From contig NZ_JAGGQL010000003.1 of NCBI RefSeq assembly GCF_018613315.1, forward strand, positions 1 through 64,000: 64,000 nucleotides of DNA, in the 5' to 3' direction. Position 1 is the stretch's first letter. Each line of letters starts with the position of its first letter. This stretch comes from Bacillus sp. ISL-37. GTDB taxonomy: Bacteria; Bacillota; Bacilli; Bacillales; Cytobacillaceae. Below, one piece after another: positions 8,141-16,596 of this stretch. The notes under the pieces are model-generated. The model was given only the letters and a program-made list of their open reading frames with translations, did not search any database and had not been told where the DNA came from. Both the position numbers and the translations under genes were made by a program.

Positions 8141-9412
8141 ATGAAGAATAGATGGAATCATTTTTTAAGTGAAGTGACAAATCATATCCGCTCCAAGGAA
8201 GCAAAGAAGTTTGTGGCATCCGAATTGGAATATCATCTTAATGAGGTGAAAAAAGAATGGGTCGGTAAAGGTTTGAGTGAGAAAGAGGCGGAGGAAAAAG
8301 CGGTTAGCCAAATGGGAAGTCCATCAAAGCTTGGACACGAGTTAAATAAACTTCATAAACCGAGGATTGACTGGTGGCTGATTAGCTTGTTGGCTATAAC
8401 AATGGCATTGAGTTTCCTGCCGCTGATCACATTGGGTGATGAGTTATCAGATGGTTATTTGGTAATGAAAGCTATTCATGTTTTACTAGGTGTGACGATT
8501 GCAGCAGCAATGATGTTTATCGATTACCGTAAATTTGAAAACAAAGGCTGGGTATTTTATTCAATCGGTGTATCGTTTTTATTCTTATTATTAACGATTC
8601 CAAATACAATCATAAATGGAGTCCCATATTTTATGATTGGCCCGTTCCAGATTGAGAGCCACTACGCACTGCCATTCTTGTTTCTGGGCTGGGCTTCATT
8701 TTTCAACAATCCGAAAATCAAACTATGGCAGCACTTTTTATTATTTGCTTTACCACTGCTTCTTTTTATGGCAGTTCCGAACTTAGCAGTTAGCTTCATT
8801 TATATCGTAATGATTTTTGTAATGATGTGGTGGAGCACGATTAGTAGAAAAACTGCAACTCTTATAACGATTACCTCGATAATGGGAGTTGCAGCATTTA
8901 TCACGTTTGCCTGGTTTACTGTTAAAGAATATCAGCTTGCAAGAATATTAGGATTCCTGAATCCTGAAAAATATCCTTCTACCTATGGTTACATGTACCT
9001 GCAGATAAAAGAACGATTGTCTTCCGCCGGCTGGTTGGGTTCTGCCGTCAAAAGTGAAGCATTGCCATTCGAACATACAGATTATGCGTTTGTAAATTTG
9101 ACCTATCATTACGGTTATTTGTTTGCGATTGGATTATTCGTGATTCTCTCACTGTTTGCGGCGAGAATTGTTATGATCTCCACACAAATTAACTCTCGGT
9201 TTGGGAACCTGTTGCTTGTAGGCGGTGTGACACTGTTCCTTGTCCAATTCATCTATAATGTTGGAATGATGATTGGCCTGCTTCCGCTTACGTCCATGTC
9301 TCTGCCATTCATCAGTTATGGATTTATCCCGATGTTATTTAATGCGTTTATTATGGGAGTCGTACTGAGTGTTTATAGGAGGAAGGATTTTATTTTAAAT
9401 AGAGCGGCTTGA
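8141..9412 (+). CDS. HAAS-domain / SEDS (FtsW-RodA-SpoVE-like) membrane protein
   Basis: 423 residues. Residues 1-70 are a HAAS-type cytoplasmic helical domain (FVASELEYHLNEVKKEWVGKGLSEKEAEEKAVSQMG). About ten transmembrane helices follow. The late loop PFEHTDYAFVNLTYHYGYLFAI and the PLTSMSLPFISYG segment are recognisable SEDS signatures. SEDS proteins polymerise or handle lipid II with a class B PBP; no such PBP is encoded here. In the HTD motif the following conserved acidic/glycine stretch of FtsW/RodA is replaced by YHYG, so polymerase activity is uncertain. Third gene of the ECF-PadR operon. Confidence 0.8.
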   Translation: MKNRWNHFLSEVTNHIRSKEAKKFVASELEYHLNEVKKEWVGKGLSEKEAEEKAVSQMGSPSKLGHELNKLHKPRIDWWLISLLAITMALSFLPLITLGDELSDGYLVMKAIHVLLGVTIAAAMMFIDYRKFENKGWVFYSIGVSFLFLLLTIPNTIINGVPYFMIGPFQIESHYALPFLFLGWASFFNNPKIKLWQHFLLFALPLLLFMAVPNLAVSFIYIVMIFVMMWWSTISRKTATLITITSIMGVAAFITFAWFTVKEYQLARILGFLNPEKYPSTYGYMYLQIKERLSSAGWLGSAVKSEALPFEHTDYAFVNLTYHYGYLFAIGLFVILSLFAARIVMISTQINSRFGNLLLVGGVTLFLVQFIYNVGMMIGLLPLTSMSLPFISYGFIPMLFNAFIMGVVLSVYRRKDFILNRAA

Positions 9413-9510
9413 TGAAGGGGGAGGAACTGTATTAATGGTTCCTCTCTTATTTTTTTGTGGAAAGTAATTTAAATTTGGATGTTATTTATACCCTGATTCG
9501 TTGTATTTCC

Positions 9511-9763
9511 GAGATTTAGGTCACCAATAGGCATTATTGGTGACCTGTTTTTCATATTTTAGGAGATTTAGGTCACCAATAGACTGTATTGGCGCCCTGT
9601 TTTTCATATTTTAGGAGATTTAGGTCACCAATAGACTGTATTGGCGCCCTGTTTTTCATATTTTAGGAGATTTAGGTCACCAATAGGCTGTATTGGCGCC
9701 CTGATTTTACGTATTTTTGAGATTTAGGTCACCAATGTAATACAACGGTGACCTTTAAATTTT
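9511..9763 (+). repeat. Tandem array, five hairpin units with an exact 52-bp period
   Basis: Units start with GAGATTTAGGTCACCAAT at 9511, 9563, 9615, 9667 and 9719, all 52 bases apart. Each unit holds an inverted repeat (GGTCACCAATA with TATTGGTGACC or the variant TATTGGCGCCC) followed by CTGTTTTTC. Every unit therefore looks like a terminator hairpin. It lies between two genes on the same strand. Confidence 0.9.
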
Positions 9764-9854
9764 TTAATACAAAATTCACAAAATAAACGTTTACCATTTT
9801 ATTCTTTTAGTGTAAAATTACACTAAATTAAAATAATTAATGGGGGTCTTCGGA

Positions 9855-11327
9855 ATGAAGAAGGATGCCGGGTTTTTGATTATTTATCTAGTACTTATGC
9901 CTCTTTCTCTATCTATATTAGGGATTGCGGTTCTATCAATTGAGAAGTTCGGTCCGCCAGTTATGGTAATGATAATCTCGATTGTGGCCCTGATTATAGG
10001 GTTTCGGTTTGGAAAAAGGCCACAGGCTACCACGTTTTATGGTCGGTATCTGCCGATTTATGCACCGCTTTTGCTGACAGTGCTCCTTGCTGCCGTTGGG
10101 ATGATTATTTCCAGGGGGTTCTTCGGTCATCAGGTATGGGGGATTTTCGTATTTGCGCTATTCCCGTTTTTACCGAATTCGTTTATATCCGCGATGATGG
10201 GCCAATTTATTTACATATTTGCGGTGCCGTTCGCTTATTATTTATTCTTTTTGATTGGGTATATCGTATCCGAACGGAGGACGAAGTCGAAAGTTACCTT
10301 CAGGAAACTGAATCTGTTTGCGGGGATTGGCATCATTATCCTGTTGTTGGCTGTGATTGGTTCAATCCATATTGAGCGGAGCAAGCATATCCTCCCGCCA
10401 TCTTATGGCTTTGATTATGGCAATGGGTTTTCAAGTGTTGACGTAGAGCCGTATTATGTCACGAACCCAAACAACATCCTGCCAAAGCTGAAAGAATCGG
10501 CGAGTTTCAATGTGGAAACTCAAACCGAAATGCCCATTTTGGACGGAGCGGAGGCAGCGTATCCCGTTTATGCTGCATTCGCAAACGCAACTTACATGGA
10601 TATTAAAAACAAAAACGCACTTCCGACTGGTGAAGAGATTGTTAGTTTTACGAATACAATTTATGCTTTTGAAAGACTAGTATCAGGTGAGGTTGACATA
10701 TTCTTCGGAGCCCAGCCATCTGCTTCGCAACAACTCCTGGCAGAGAGCAAGGGGAAGGAGCTCGTTCTCACACCAATTGGCAAGGAAGCATTTGTGTTTT
10801 TTGTGAATGAAAAGAATCCTGTTGAAACCCTGGCTTCTGAGGATATTAAATCCATTTATTCTGGTAAAATCACCAATTGGAATGAAATAGGCGGAGAGGA
10901 TAACAAGATCATGGCATTCCAGCGGCCGGCGGACTCGGGCAGCCAGACGATCATGGAAAAATTCATGGGTGATAGGTCCTTGATGCCAGCCCTGAAAGAA
11001 GAGGTGGCAGGAATGGGCGATTTGATGGAGGAGGTTGCCGGTTATCGCAACTATAATAATTCACTCGGCTACTCATTCCGCTTTTTCACAACTGGCATGA
11101 ATCCTAATGAAAAAATCAAGCTGATCTCACTGGATGGAGTAGAACCCTCACCAGAGAATATTGCGTCAGGTAAATATCCATATGTCGTCAATCTATATGC
11201 AATTACAGTAAAGGACAACCCGAAAAAAACCGTCCAGCCTATGCTTGAATGGATGCAGGGTTCTGAGGGGCAAAAGTTGGTTGAGGAAATTGGTTATATT
11301 CCATTACATGAGGATGCCGCAAGATAA
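9855..11327 (+). CDS. Membrane-anchored PstS-like substrate-binding protein
   Basis: ATG 9855 is preferred over 9840 because GGGGGT lies nine bases upstream of it; 490 residues. Six hydrophobic helices (about 6-28, 33-50, 66-86, 93-112, 116-138, 153-172) precede a periplasmic-binding-protein type 2 domain (about 205-485). PstS-like signatures include SGEVDIFFGAQPSASQ, IKSIYSGKITNWNEIGG and RPADSGSQTIMEKFMG. PstS normally has only a lipobox; here the domain is tethered by a multi-helix anchor and there is no ABC permease or ATPase next to it. It may be a phosphate or anion sensor rather than a transporter part. Strong terminator downstream. Confidence 0.75.
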   Translation: MKKDAGFLIIYLVLMPLSLSILGIAVLSIEKFGPPVMVMIISIVALIIGFRFGKRPQATTFYGRYLPIYAPLLLTVLLAAVGMIISRGFFGHQVWGIFVFALFPFLPNSFISAMMGQFIYIFAVPFAYYLFFLIGYIVSERRTKSKVTFRKLNLFAGIGIIILLLAVIGSIHIERSKHILPPSYGFDYGNGFSSVDVEPYYVTNPNNILPKLKESASFNVETQTEMPILDGAEAAYPVYAAFANATYMDIKNKNALPTGEEIVSFTNTIYAFERLVSGEVDIFFGAQPSASQQLLAESKGKELVLTPIGKEAFVFFVNEKNPVETLASEDIKSIYSGKITNWNEIGGEDNKIMAFQRPADSGSQTIMEKFMGDRSLMPALKEEVAGMGDLMEEVAGYRNYNNSLGYSFRFFTTGMNPNEKIKLISLDGVEPSPENIASGKYPYVVNLYAITVKDNPKKTVQPMLEWMQGSEGQKLVEEIGYIPLHEDAAR

Positions 11328-11337
11328 ATCAATCAAA

Positions 11338-11377
11338 AATGCTAAACCAGGAAAATACTTGGTTTAGCATTTTTTGT
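11338..11377 (+). terminator. Rho-independent terminator
   Basis: AATGCTAAACCA and TGGTTTAGCATT flank a 10-base loop and are followed by TTTT. Confidence 0.8.
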
Positions 11378-11402
11378 CGTCGTCGACTTTGTAATAAAAA
11401 GA

Positions 11403-11507
11403 TTAAAAATAAAGACTAGCTATTCCGCCTACGAGTAAAAGAATGGTACCAGTTAATAGAGCTATTTTAGTTGGACGATTTGATTTATGAAAAATCCTGA
11501 AGAACAT
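11403..11507 (-). CDS. Small single-pass membrane protein (34 aa)
   Basis: ATG 11507-11505 is preceded by GAGGTG eight bases upstream. The product starts MFFRIFHKSNRPTKIALLTG and ends with a hydrophobic helix (TILLLVGGIASLYF). The basic N-terminus places the C-terminus outside. It has a convincing RBS and codon pattern but no family I can name. Confidence 0.5.
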   Translation of the reverse strand: MFFRIFHKSNRPTKIALLTGTILLLVGGIASLYF

Positions 11508-11617
11508 CCGTTAACACCTCACTTATAAAAAGTTTAGCTAATCTTAATACGATTATGTGATTGGGAAAGTTTCATGTATTACAGAAATGGGCTCTTTGCC
11601 CTATTATTCTCAATTGA

Positions 11618-11652
11618 AAAAGAGGATGGATTCCGAGTCGGAATCCATCCCT
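11618..11652 (-). terminator. Terminator after the AIM24-family gene
   Basis: GGATGGATTCC and GGAATCCATCC form a perfect 11-bp stem; the minus strand continues TCTTTTTC. Confidence 0.75.
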
Positions 11653-11664
11653 ATTTGTTCATCA

Positions 11665-12452
11665 TTAATCACCATCAAGCATTCTGAAGACTCCGCCAAG
11701 GACACTGCCTTCGCCTTTGTTTTGTCCTCCGCCTTGTGGTGCGGCTGCAAATACTCTGCTGGCTAGGCGGCTGAATGGAAGTGATTGAATCCAGTTCCTG
11801 GTCCTCTGAGTGTTGCAAAGAAGAGACCTTCTCCGCCAAATAAGGCTGTTTTAATTCCTTTTACCATTTCGATGTCGTAATTCACGTTGCTTGTCATTGC
11901 AACAAGGCAGCCAGTATCGACTTTGATGACTTCTCCTGGTTGAAGTTCTCTTTTATGTATCGTTCCGCCAGCGTGGACAAATGCCATCCCATCGCCTTCA
12001 AGCTTCTGCATGATGAAGCCTTCTCCTCCAAAGAAACCTGCTCCAAGCTTCCTTTGGAATTCAACTCCAACTGAAACCCCTTTTGCCGCAGCCAGGAAAG
12101 CGTCCTTTTGGCAGATGATCTTGCCGCCATTCTCACTCAAATTCATCGGAATAATTTTACCAGGATAAGGGGAGGCGAAGGATACATGCTTTTTATCATG
12201 GCCAGTATTCGTAAATGTTGTCATGAAAAGGCTCTCGCCTGTCAATAATCGTTTTCCCGCACCAAACAGCTTGCCAACTAAACCGCCGCCACTACCGGAG
12301 CCATCGCCAAAAATCGTTTCCATGTCAATTTGTTGATCCATCATCATCAAACTGCCAGCTTCAGCAACAACGGTTTCATTCGGATCCAGCTCAACCTCGA
12401 CAAACTGCATGTCATCGCCATAAATTTTATAATCAATTTCATGGTTCCTCAC
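11665..12452 (-). pseudogene. AIM24 / TIGR00266-family protein with a C-terminal frameshift
   Basis: GTG 12452 (GGAGGG upstream) starts RNHEIDYKIYGDDMQFVEVE. The protein follows the TIGR00266 pattern of glycine-rich beta strands (GLVGKLFGAGKRLLTGESLFMTTF; GGEGFIMQKLEGDGMAFVHAGG). In the reading frame it stops at 11763 after [13 protein letters not shown]. One frame over, the normal family C-terminus appears ([20 protein letters not shown]) and runs to TAA 11667-11665 with [17 protein letters not shown] small deletion near 11795 therefore breaks an otherwise intact gene. The family's biochemical role is unknown. The encoded 229-residue truncated form may still fold. Confidence 0.75.
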
Positions 12453-12540
12453 AGCTTTTCCCTCCAACAAACAGATTAGCTTTTCTATTCCATTTTACAC
12501 ACATTTTGATAATTGCAGAATCCTTTTTAGAGGGATAGAT

Positions 12541-12784
12541 TTCTATAAGCCCGAATTGGGGAAGATGCATGTAAAAGGTCACATTCTATAAGCCCAAAAA
12601 CGAGCAGAAAGCAGAAAAAGGTCACATAGAAAAATTCTATAAGCCCAAAAACGAGCAGGAAGCAGAAAAAGGTCCTATAGAAAAATTCTATAAGCCCAAG
12701 AAAGAATCGGAACCAAAAAAAGGTCCTATAGAAAAGTTCTATAAGACCGAAAAGGTAAAATAGCTAAAAAGGTCACGTAGGAAC
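12541..12784 (-). repeat. Tandem array, five units with about a 51-bp period
   Basis: Units begin TTCTATAAGCCC at 12541, 12584, 12635, 12686 and 12737 (periods 43, 51, 51, 51). Each closes with AAAGGTCCTATAGAA or AAAGGTCACATAGAA, so TTCTATA and TATAGAA can pair within a unit. It lies upstream of the AIM24-family gene and downstream of the 12793 gene. The sequence differs from the 9.5-kb array, but the size, unit number and hairpin design are alike. Confidence 0.85.
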
Positions 12785-12792
12785 AGCCGGAT

Positions 12793-13320
12793 TTAGTACT
12801 CATTCTCATCCGTAATTACTCCATCATCAAATGAAATCTCCCGGTGCTGGGTGTCGCCGAATTTTTTATAGGTAATCCTTAATAAATTTATATCATTTTC
12901 TGGAGTCGTGCCATTGTATTGGACAGTTAAGATTAAATGAAAATCCTTGTCTACTTGGTAATTTTTAATATCGATGAAATCCTCGTTCATTCCTTCTTCT
13001 AGTACAGATTCTTCATCTAGACCGCCAATATTTCGATTTTTTGCTATATAGGGTTCAATCTTGAACTCATCATCATCCTTGGCAACAATAGTTCCGTCTT
13101 TCTTAATGAACTCGACTTTTTCAAGGGTTGGTTTACCGATGCCCTCCCAACTAAAATCATATCCCAAATAGTATTTCTTCCCGTCCTCGTAATGTTCGTA
13201 GCCCATAGTTGTATGGCTCCATTTAGTGAAGTCTCCATCACTGCTGACATAGTCAAATGTCCAAAAGGGTGCAATACACACAATAATAATCACCAGCATG
13301 ATCACGATTAATCTCTTCAT
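12793..13320 (-). CDS. Hypothetical secreted or membrane-anchored protein
   Basis: ATG 13320 has GGGGGC upstream, unlike the longer frame from 13350; 175 residues. Residues 2-22 form an N-terminal hydrophobic anchor or signal sequence (KRLIVIMLVIIIVCIAPFW). The exported part has aromatic-rich segments (WSHTTMGYEHYEDGKKYYLGYDFSW) and an acidic C-terminus. I do not recognise a family. Confidence 0.65.
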   Translation of the reverse strand: MKRLIVIMLVIIIVCIAPFWTFDYVSSDGDFTKWSHTTMGYEHYEDGKKYYLGYDFSWEGIGKPTLEKVEFIKKDGTIVAKDDDEFKIEPYIAKNRNIGGLDEESVLEEGMNEDFIDIKNYQVDKDFHLILTVQYNGTTPENDINLLRITYKKFGDTQHREISFDDGVITDENEY

Positions 13321-13504
13321 AAAAAGCCCCCTAATCAAGCCCAAAGTCAAATTAAATATATTTTTGTGGTAATCAAATATGCCTTGAAGTTGGTATTTTC
13401 TACATCCTTCCAGAATTCTCCTTCTTTTTTGAAATTTATCTAGTAGATATTCGATTCATATGGTAATATCTTCATCAAATTAACCCGAAAAGAGTGTGTA
13501 AGGT

Positions 13505-14251
13505 ATGATGGAAAGTTTCTCAGTGTCACTTTTTGGAGAAGAAAGAAAAATTAGAGTCTATTTGCCTTTAAATAAAAAGGACAAAAAAGACCCTGTTCTT
13601 TACATGCATGATGGGCAGAATGTGTTTGGCAATGAAGAGGCGATTGGCGGTGTGGGGCTAGAACTGGACGACTATCTGGCGAAGAAGGAAGTTGAGCTCA
13701 TCGTTGTGGCCATCGATCAGAACTCAGGGGAGCGTGTGAATGAATATTGTCCATGGGTAAATGGTGATTATACAACAAAGCTTCTTGGAAAAACGAGTTC
13801 TGAAGGCGGAAAAGGCAAGGAATATGTTGAGTTCATCGTGAACGAATTGAAGCCACTTATTGACTCTAAGTATGGCACGAATCCAAACGAAACCTATATG
13901 GCCGGCATCTCTTTGGGCGGGTTAGTCACAACATACGCTGCATGCGCTTATCCTCATATTTTTAAAAGGATAGCAGGGCTTTCATCCGGTTTTTACCGAA
14001 ATCAGGAGGAAATAGAGCAGTTGTTGAAAACTGCAGATCTATCTTATCTGGAAAAAGTATATCTGGATTGTGGCACAAATGAAGGTGGCGAGAAACTTGC
14101 TGGGCCATTCCTGGAAACCAATAAAGCTATCTTCGAGATTATCAGAAAAAAAGGAATCGAGGCAGAACTGAAAGTCATCGAAGGTGCCGAGCATAATTAT
14201 CAAGCCTTCAAAAAACGGATACCAGAGGTTATTTCATATTTATTAGAATAA
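13505..14251 (+). CDS. Alpha/beta-hydrolase esterase (COG2819-like)
   Basis: 248 residues. An N-terminal strand region (VLYMHDGQNVFGNEE) and the nucleophile elbow AGISLGG (Ser about 137) are typical of esterase-D/Fes-like alpha/beta hydrolases such as those acting on enterobactin esters or acyl-CoA. The final EGAEHNYQAFKKR supplies the catalytic His. No signal peptide, so cytosolic. The RBS is weak (AAGGT) and ATG 13508 is also possible. Substrate unknown. Followed by a strong terminator. Confidence 0.75.
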   Translation: MMESFSVSLFGEERKIRVYLPLNKKDKKDPVLYMHDGQNVFGNEEAIGGVGLELDDYLAKKEVELIVVAIDQNSGERVNEYCPWVNGDYTTKLLGKTSSEGGKGKEYVEFIVNELKPLIDSKYGTNPNETYMAGISLGGLVTTYAACAYPHIFKRIAGLSSGFYRNQEEIEQLLKTADLSYLEKVYLDCGTNEGGEKLAGPFLETNKAIFEIIRKKGIEAELKVIEGAEHNYQAFKKRIPEVISYLLE

Positions 14252-14269
14252 AAACCAGCAGCTCTATAT

Positions 14270-14302
14270 AAGACACGCCTCCACCTCAGAAGCGTGTCTT
14301 TT
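14270..14302 (+). terminator. Rho-independent terminator of the esterase gene
   Basis: AAGACACGC and GCGTGTCTT flank a 12-base loop and are followed by TTTGG. Confidence 0.8.
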
Positions 14303-14487
14303 TGGCGTTCCTGGAAAAGTACAAATAGTCCAGCTACATAACCTTGCCACTCGGTTTTATCTAGTTACTATCCAGGAAAATAAACCTGCCCGCCATGCCT
14401 TTTTTTCAGACCTAAGAGGATTTGGGATTATTTCCATAAAATTGGAGATTGTATTAATTAATATGGAATCGTAAGGAGGTCATTTGC

Positions 14488-15498
14488 TTGGTCCAAACTA
14501 AGCCGATCAGTGCTTCTGAAGTTGGGACACTTTGGCAAACATAACAGGAGAAAACCTTGATCATGAGGATTTTAGAATATTTTATTGAAAAAGCTGATGA
14601 TCAGCAGGCTCGAAATATTTTAGGCGGATTGTGGCAAGAGCTTGATTTTTACGTAAAAGAGATGGAAGTTCTTTTTAAGGAGCAAGGAATCGTAATACCA
14701 ATCGGATTTACGCCAGAGGACGTTCATTTGGATGCCCCAAAGCTCTTTGACAATGGATTTGATATCATGTTTGTTCGTGTCTTAAAGCAAGTGAGCATGG
14801 GCTTATATACATTGAATATGAATATGTCATTCGACAATCGAGTGATGACGATTTATGAGGGGCTTACGACAGTTACCCAAAAGATTTACAAACTCGCAAC
14901 ATTTTATCTCCTGGAAAAAGGGATTCTCTCACAGCCGCCAAAGGTGACCATGCCAAAAACTACGGAAATCATCGAGAGCAAAAAGTATATGAAGGGCATG
15001 AAGTTATTTGGAGATAAACGGGTTTTGAACGATCTAGAAATTGGGATCCTTAATCACAATCTTGAATCCAATATTATAGGAATGCAGTTGATTACTGGTT
15101 TTGCGCAATGTGCCCAAAATAAAGAGGCAAAGCAATACTTTTTTAGGGTAAAGAACTGGCTAAAAAAACAGATGAAAGTAGTGGAGGAAATCCTTCGAGA
15201 GAGCTGTCTCCAACCTTCATCTGCTTTAGGGGGAACGATCACTACATCAACCATTCCGCCGTTTTCTGACAAACTTATGATGCACTGCATTTACATTTTG
15301 AATGGTTTTGGGCTTGTCGGAGCGGGGGCGGGAGCATTTTTCACCTTAAGAAATGATTTATCCATGAAATCAATCATGATATCCAAGGATATTTTTTTCT
15401 ATGCGCAAGAAGGAATTGAAATTAAAATCAAGAATGGCTGGTTTGAAGAGCCTCCGCAAATGGAGGATCGGGCGGCCATCATCAAAAAAGGGAATTGA
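14488..15498 (+). pseudogene. DUF3231 family protein with an in-frame premature stop
   Basis: TTG 14488 with AAGGAGGT upstream starts MVQTKPISASEVGTLWQT and then meets TAA at 14542-14544. The same frame continues QEKTLIMRILEYFIEKADDQ to TGA 15498. Homologues read LW.TY at the stop, so a Tyr codon probably became TAA. CAGGAG right after the stop could allow re-initiation at TTG 14557 or ATG 14563, giving a protein lacking about 23 residues. DUF3231 proteins (about 330 residues, two helical repeats, here both present) occur in spore formers; function unproven. Confidence 0.7.
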
Positions 15499-15566
15499 TT
15501 TAAACATCTGGCACAAACTAAGACTAGTGTTAGTTTTAACACTAATCTCAATGTGGGGGGATTTCA

Positions 15567-15686
15567 GTGAATATTCTTCACAGCTTGGTTAAGGCGATCG
15601 TTACCTTATTGATTAAAGCAAGGTTTTTCATGATTATGATCAACAGAAGATTAGAGTCATTAGTAAGGATCCCAAGTTTAACCTAA
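15567..15686 (+). CDS. Possible small hydrophobic peptide (39 aa)
   Basis: GTG 15567 is preceded by GGGGGGATT. The product, MNILHSLVKAIVTLLIKARF then FMIMINRRLESLV, is hydrophobic and basic, consistent with a membrane-associated peptide. No family is recognised and the frame is short, so this is tentative. Confidence 0.3.
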   Translation: MNILHSLVKAIVTLLIKARFFMIMINRRLESLVRIPSLT

Positions 15687-15703
15687 TTAATCTTTTCACA
15701 TTG

Positions 15704-15738
15704 GCAAAAAGGTAAGCGCGTTTTGTGCTTGCCTTTTT
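15704..15738 (+). terminator. Rho-independent terminator
   Basis: AAAAAGGTAAGCGCG and TGCTTGCCTTTTT form a stem ending in T-run. Confidence 0.7.
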
Positions 15739-15761
15739 ATGATGATTAATAAGTGTTTATC

Positions 15762-15799
15762 AAAAGTGCTGGGGCTGTAAAAGTCTCATGCACTTTTTT
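15762..15799 (+). terminator. Hairpin terminator
   Basis: AAAAGTGC and GCACTTTTTTT flank a loop containing GGGGCTGTAAAAGTCTC. Its design matches the terminators at 17889 and 49677. Confidence 0.6.
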
Positions 15800-15881
15800 T
15801 GGTTGTGCAGGTTTTCAATCGATGTAAAAATTAGAAAGAATTTCCATTGATTTTGCGTCTAATTGCAAAAGGGGTGTTTGT

Positions 15882-16089
15882 ATGTGGAAGTGTTTCTAAA
15901 TGGTCATCATGCTTTTTGGACTTTTCCTTGCAGGCTGTTTTAACAATGGATTGTCTGGGTTTAAGCCACCTTATTGGCGTTGAAAAATACGAAACGGATT
16001 TAGGCACTTATTGCTGGAAAGGTACATGTGTAAACTTCGTTAAGGACCGGTATCCTGGAAATTCACAGACTTTTTACTTAATTTTATGA
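15882..16089 (+). pseudogene. Decayed small lipoprotein gene
   Basis: ATG 15882 (AAAGGGG upstream) reads MWKCF then TAA. The same frame goes on MVIMLFGLFLAGCFNNGLSG with a clear lipobox (LAGC) and stops at TGA 15981. One frame over, EKYETDLGTYCWKGTCVNFV continues to 16089, matching the C-x4-C pattern of small Bacillus lipoproteins. So a nonsense codon plus a frameshift broke a lipoprotein gene, and the 3' end also looks truncated. Confidence 0.55.
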
Positions 16090-16114
16090 TAAATTAGTCT
16101 CGAGGGGGGATAAA

Positions 16115-16381
16115 TTGACAAAGGAAAAATTACAGGGTTTTGCCATTATTAGCGCCTTATTAGCTTTGATTGGTGTTATTTTTATTATGTTTAGCGTTGA
16201 ATTCGGAACTTCTCAAGCAGACTCCTGGTTAGCCAGTCGTGGAGGAGCGGATACAGCCTACTATCATCTGATTGTCAAAAGCTACATTAATAATTTCCTG
16301 GTGAGCGGAAGTATTTTGTTAGGATTCGGATTAGTAAGCACGGTGTTCTTTTATTTTAAGATGGTTAATTTTGAGAGGTAA
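16115..16381 (+). CDS. Small membrane protein, two helices
   Basis: TTG start with GAGGGGGGA upstream; 88 residues. Two hydrophobic helices (about 8-28 and 59-82) are separated by a polar loop SQADSWLASRGGADTAYYH. No family recognised. Followed by a hairpin at 16466. Confidence 0.6.
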   Translation: MTKEKLQGFAIISALLALIGVIFIMFSVEFGTSQADSWLASRGGADTAYYHLIVKSYINNFLVSGSILLGFGLVSTVFFYFKMVNFER

Positions 16382-16465
16382 TTTTAGTAGTGAGGTACTT
16401 AGCAGGTTAATGACTGGCATGTTCTTGACTATATGTTATCTAACAGTCTTGTGGTTATCTAGAAT

Positions 16466-16494
16466 GAAAGCTCAGAGCTATTTCTGAGCTTTCT
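16466..16494 (+). terminator. Hairpin terminator
   Basis: GAAAGCTCAGA and TCTGAGCTTTC flank a 6-base loop. Confidence 0.65.
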
Positions 16495-16596
16495 GTTGCT
16501 GCTTATTCTTTGTATTTACTATAAAATACTTGGTGAGTACCCCTTTTTTTTCTACATTTACCGGAAAAGCTAAAGTTTTTTCTTTCTATTCTTTCA

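Noticed and set aside
9511-9763. CRISPR-like array
   Set aside because: The segments between repeats are nearly identical instead of unique, units are terminator-like, and no cas genes are present.
11557-11766. A + strand ORF of 69 residues
   Set aside because: It is antisense to the frameshifted C-terminus and terminator of the AIM24-family gene.
15847-16089. An 80-residue ORF as an intact gene
   Set aside because: The lipobox lies in a different frame; the ORF joins unrelated upstream sequence to the real C-terminal part of a broken lipoprotein gene.
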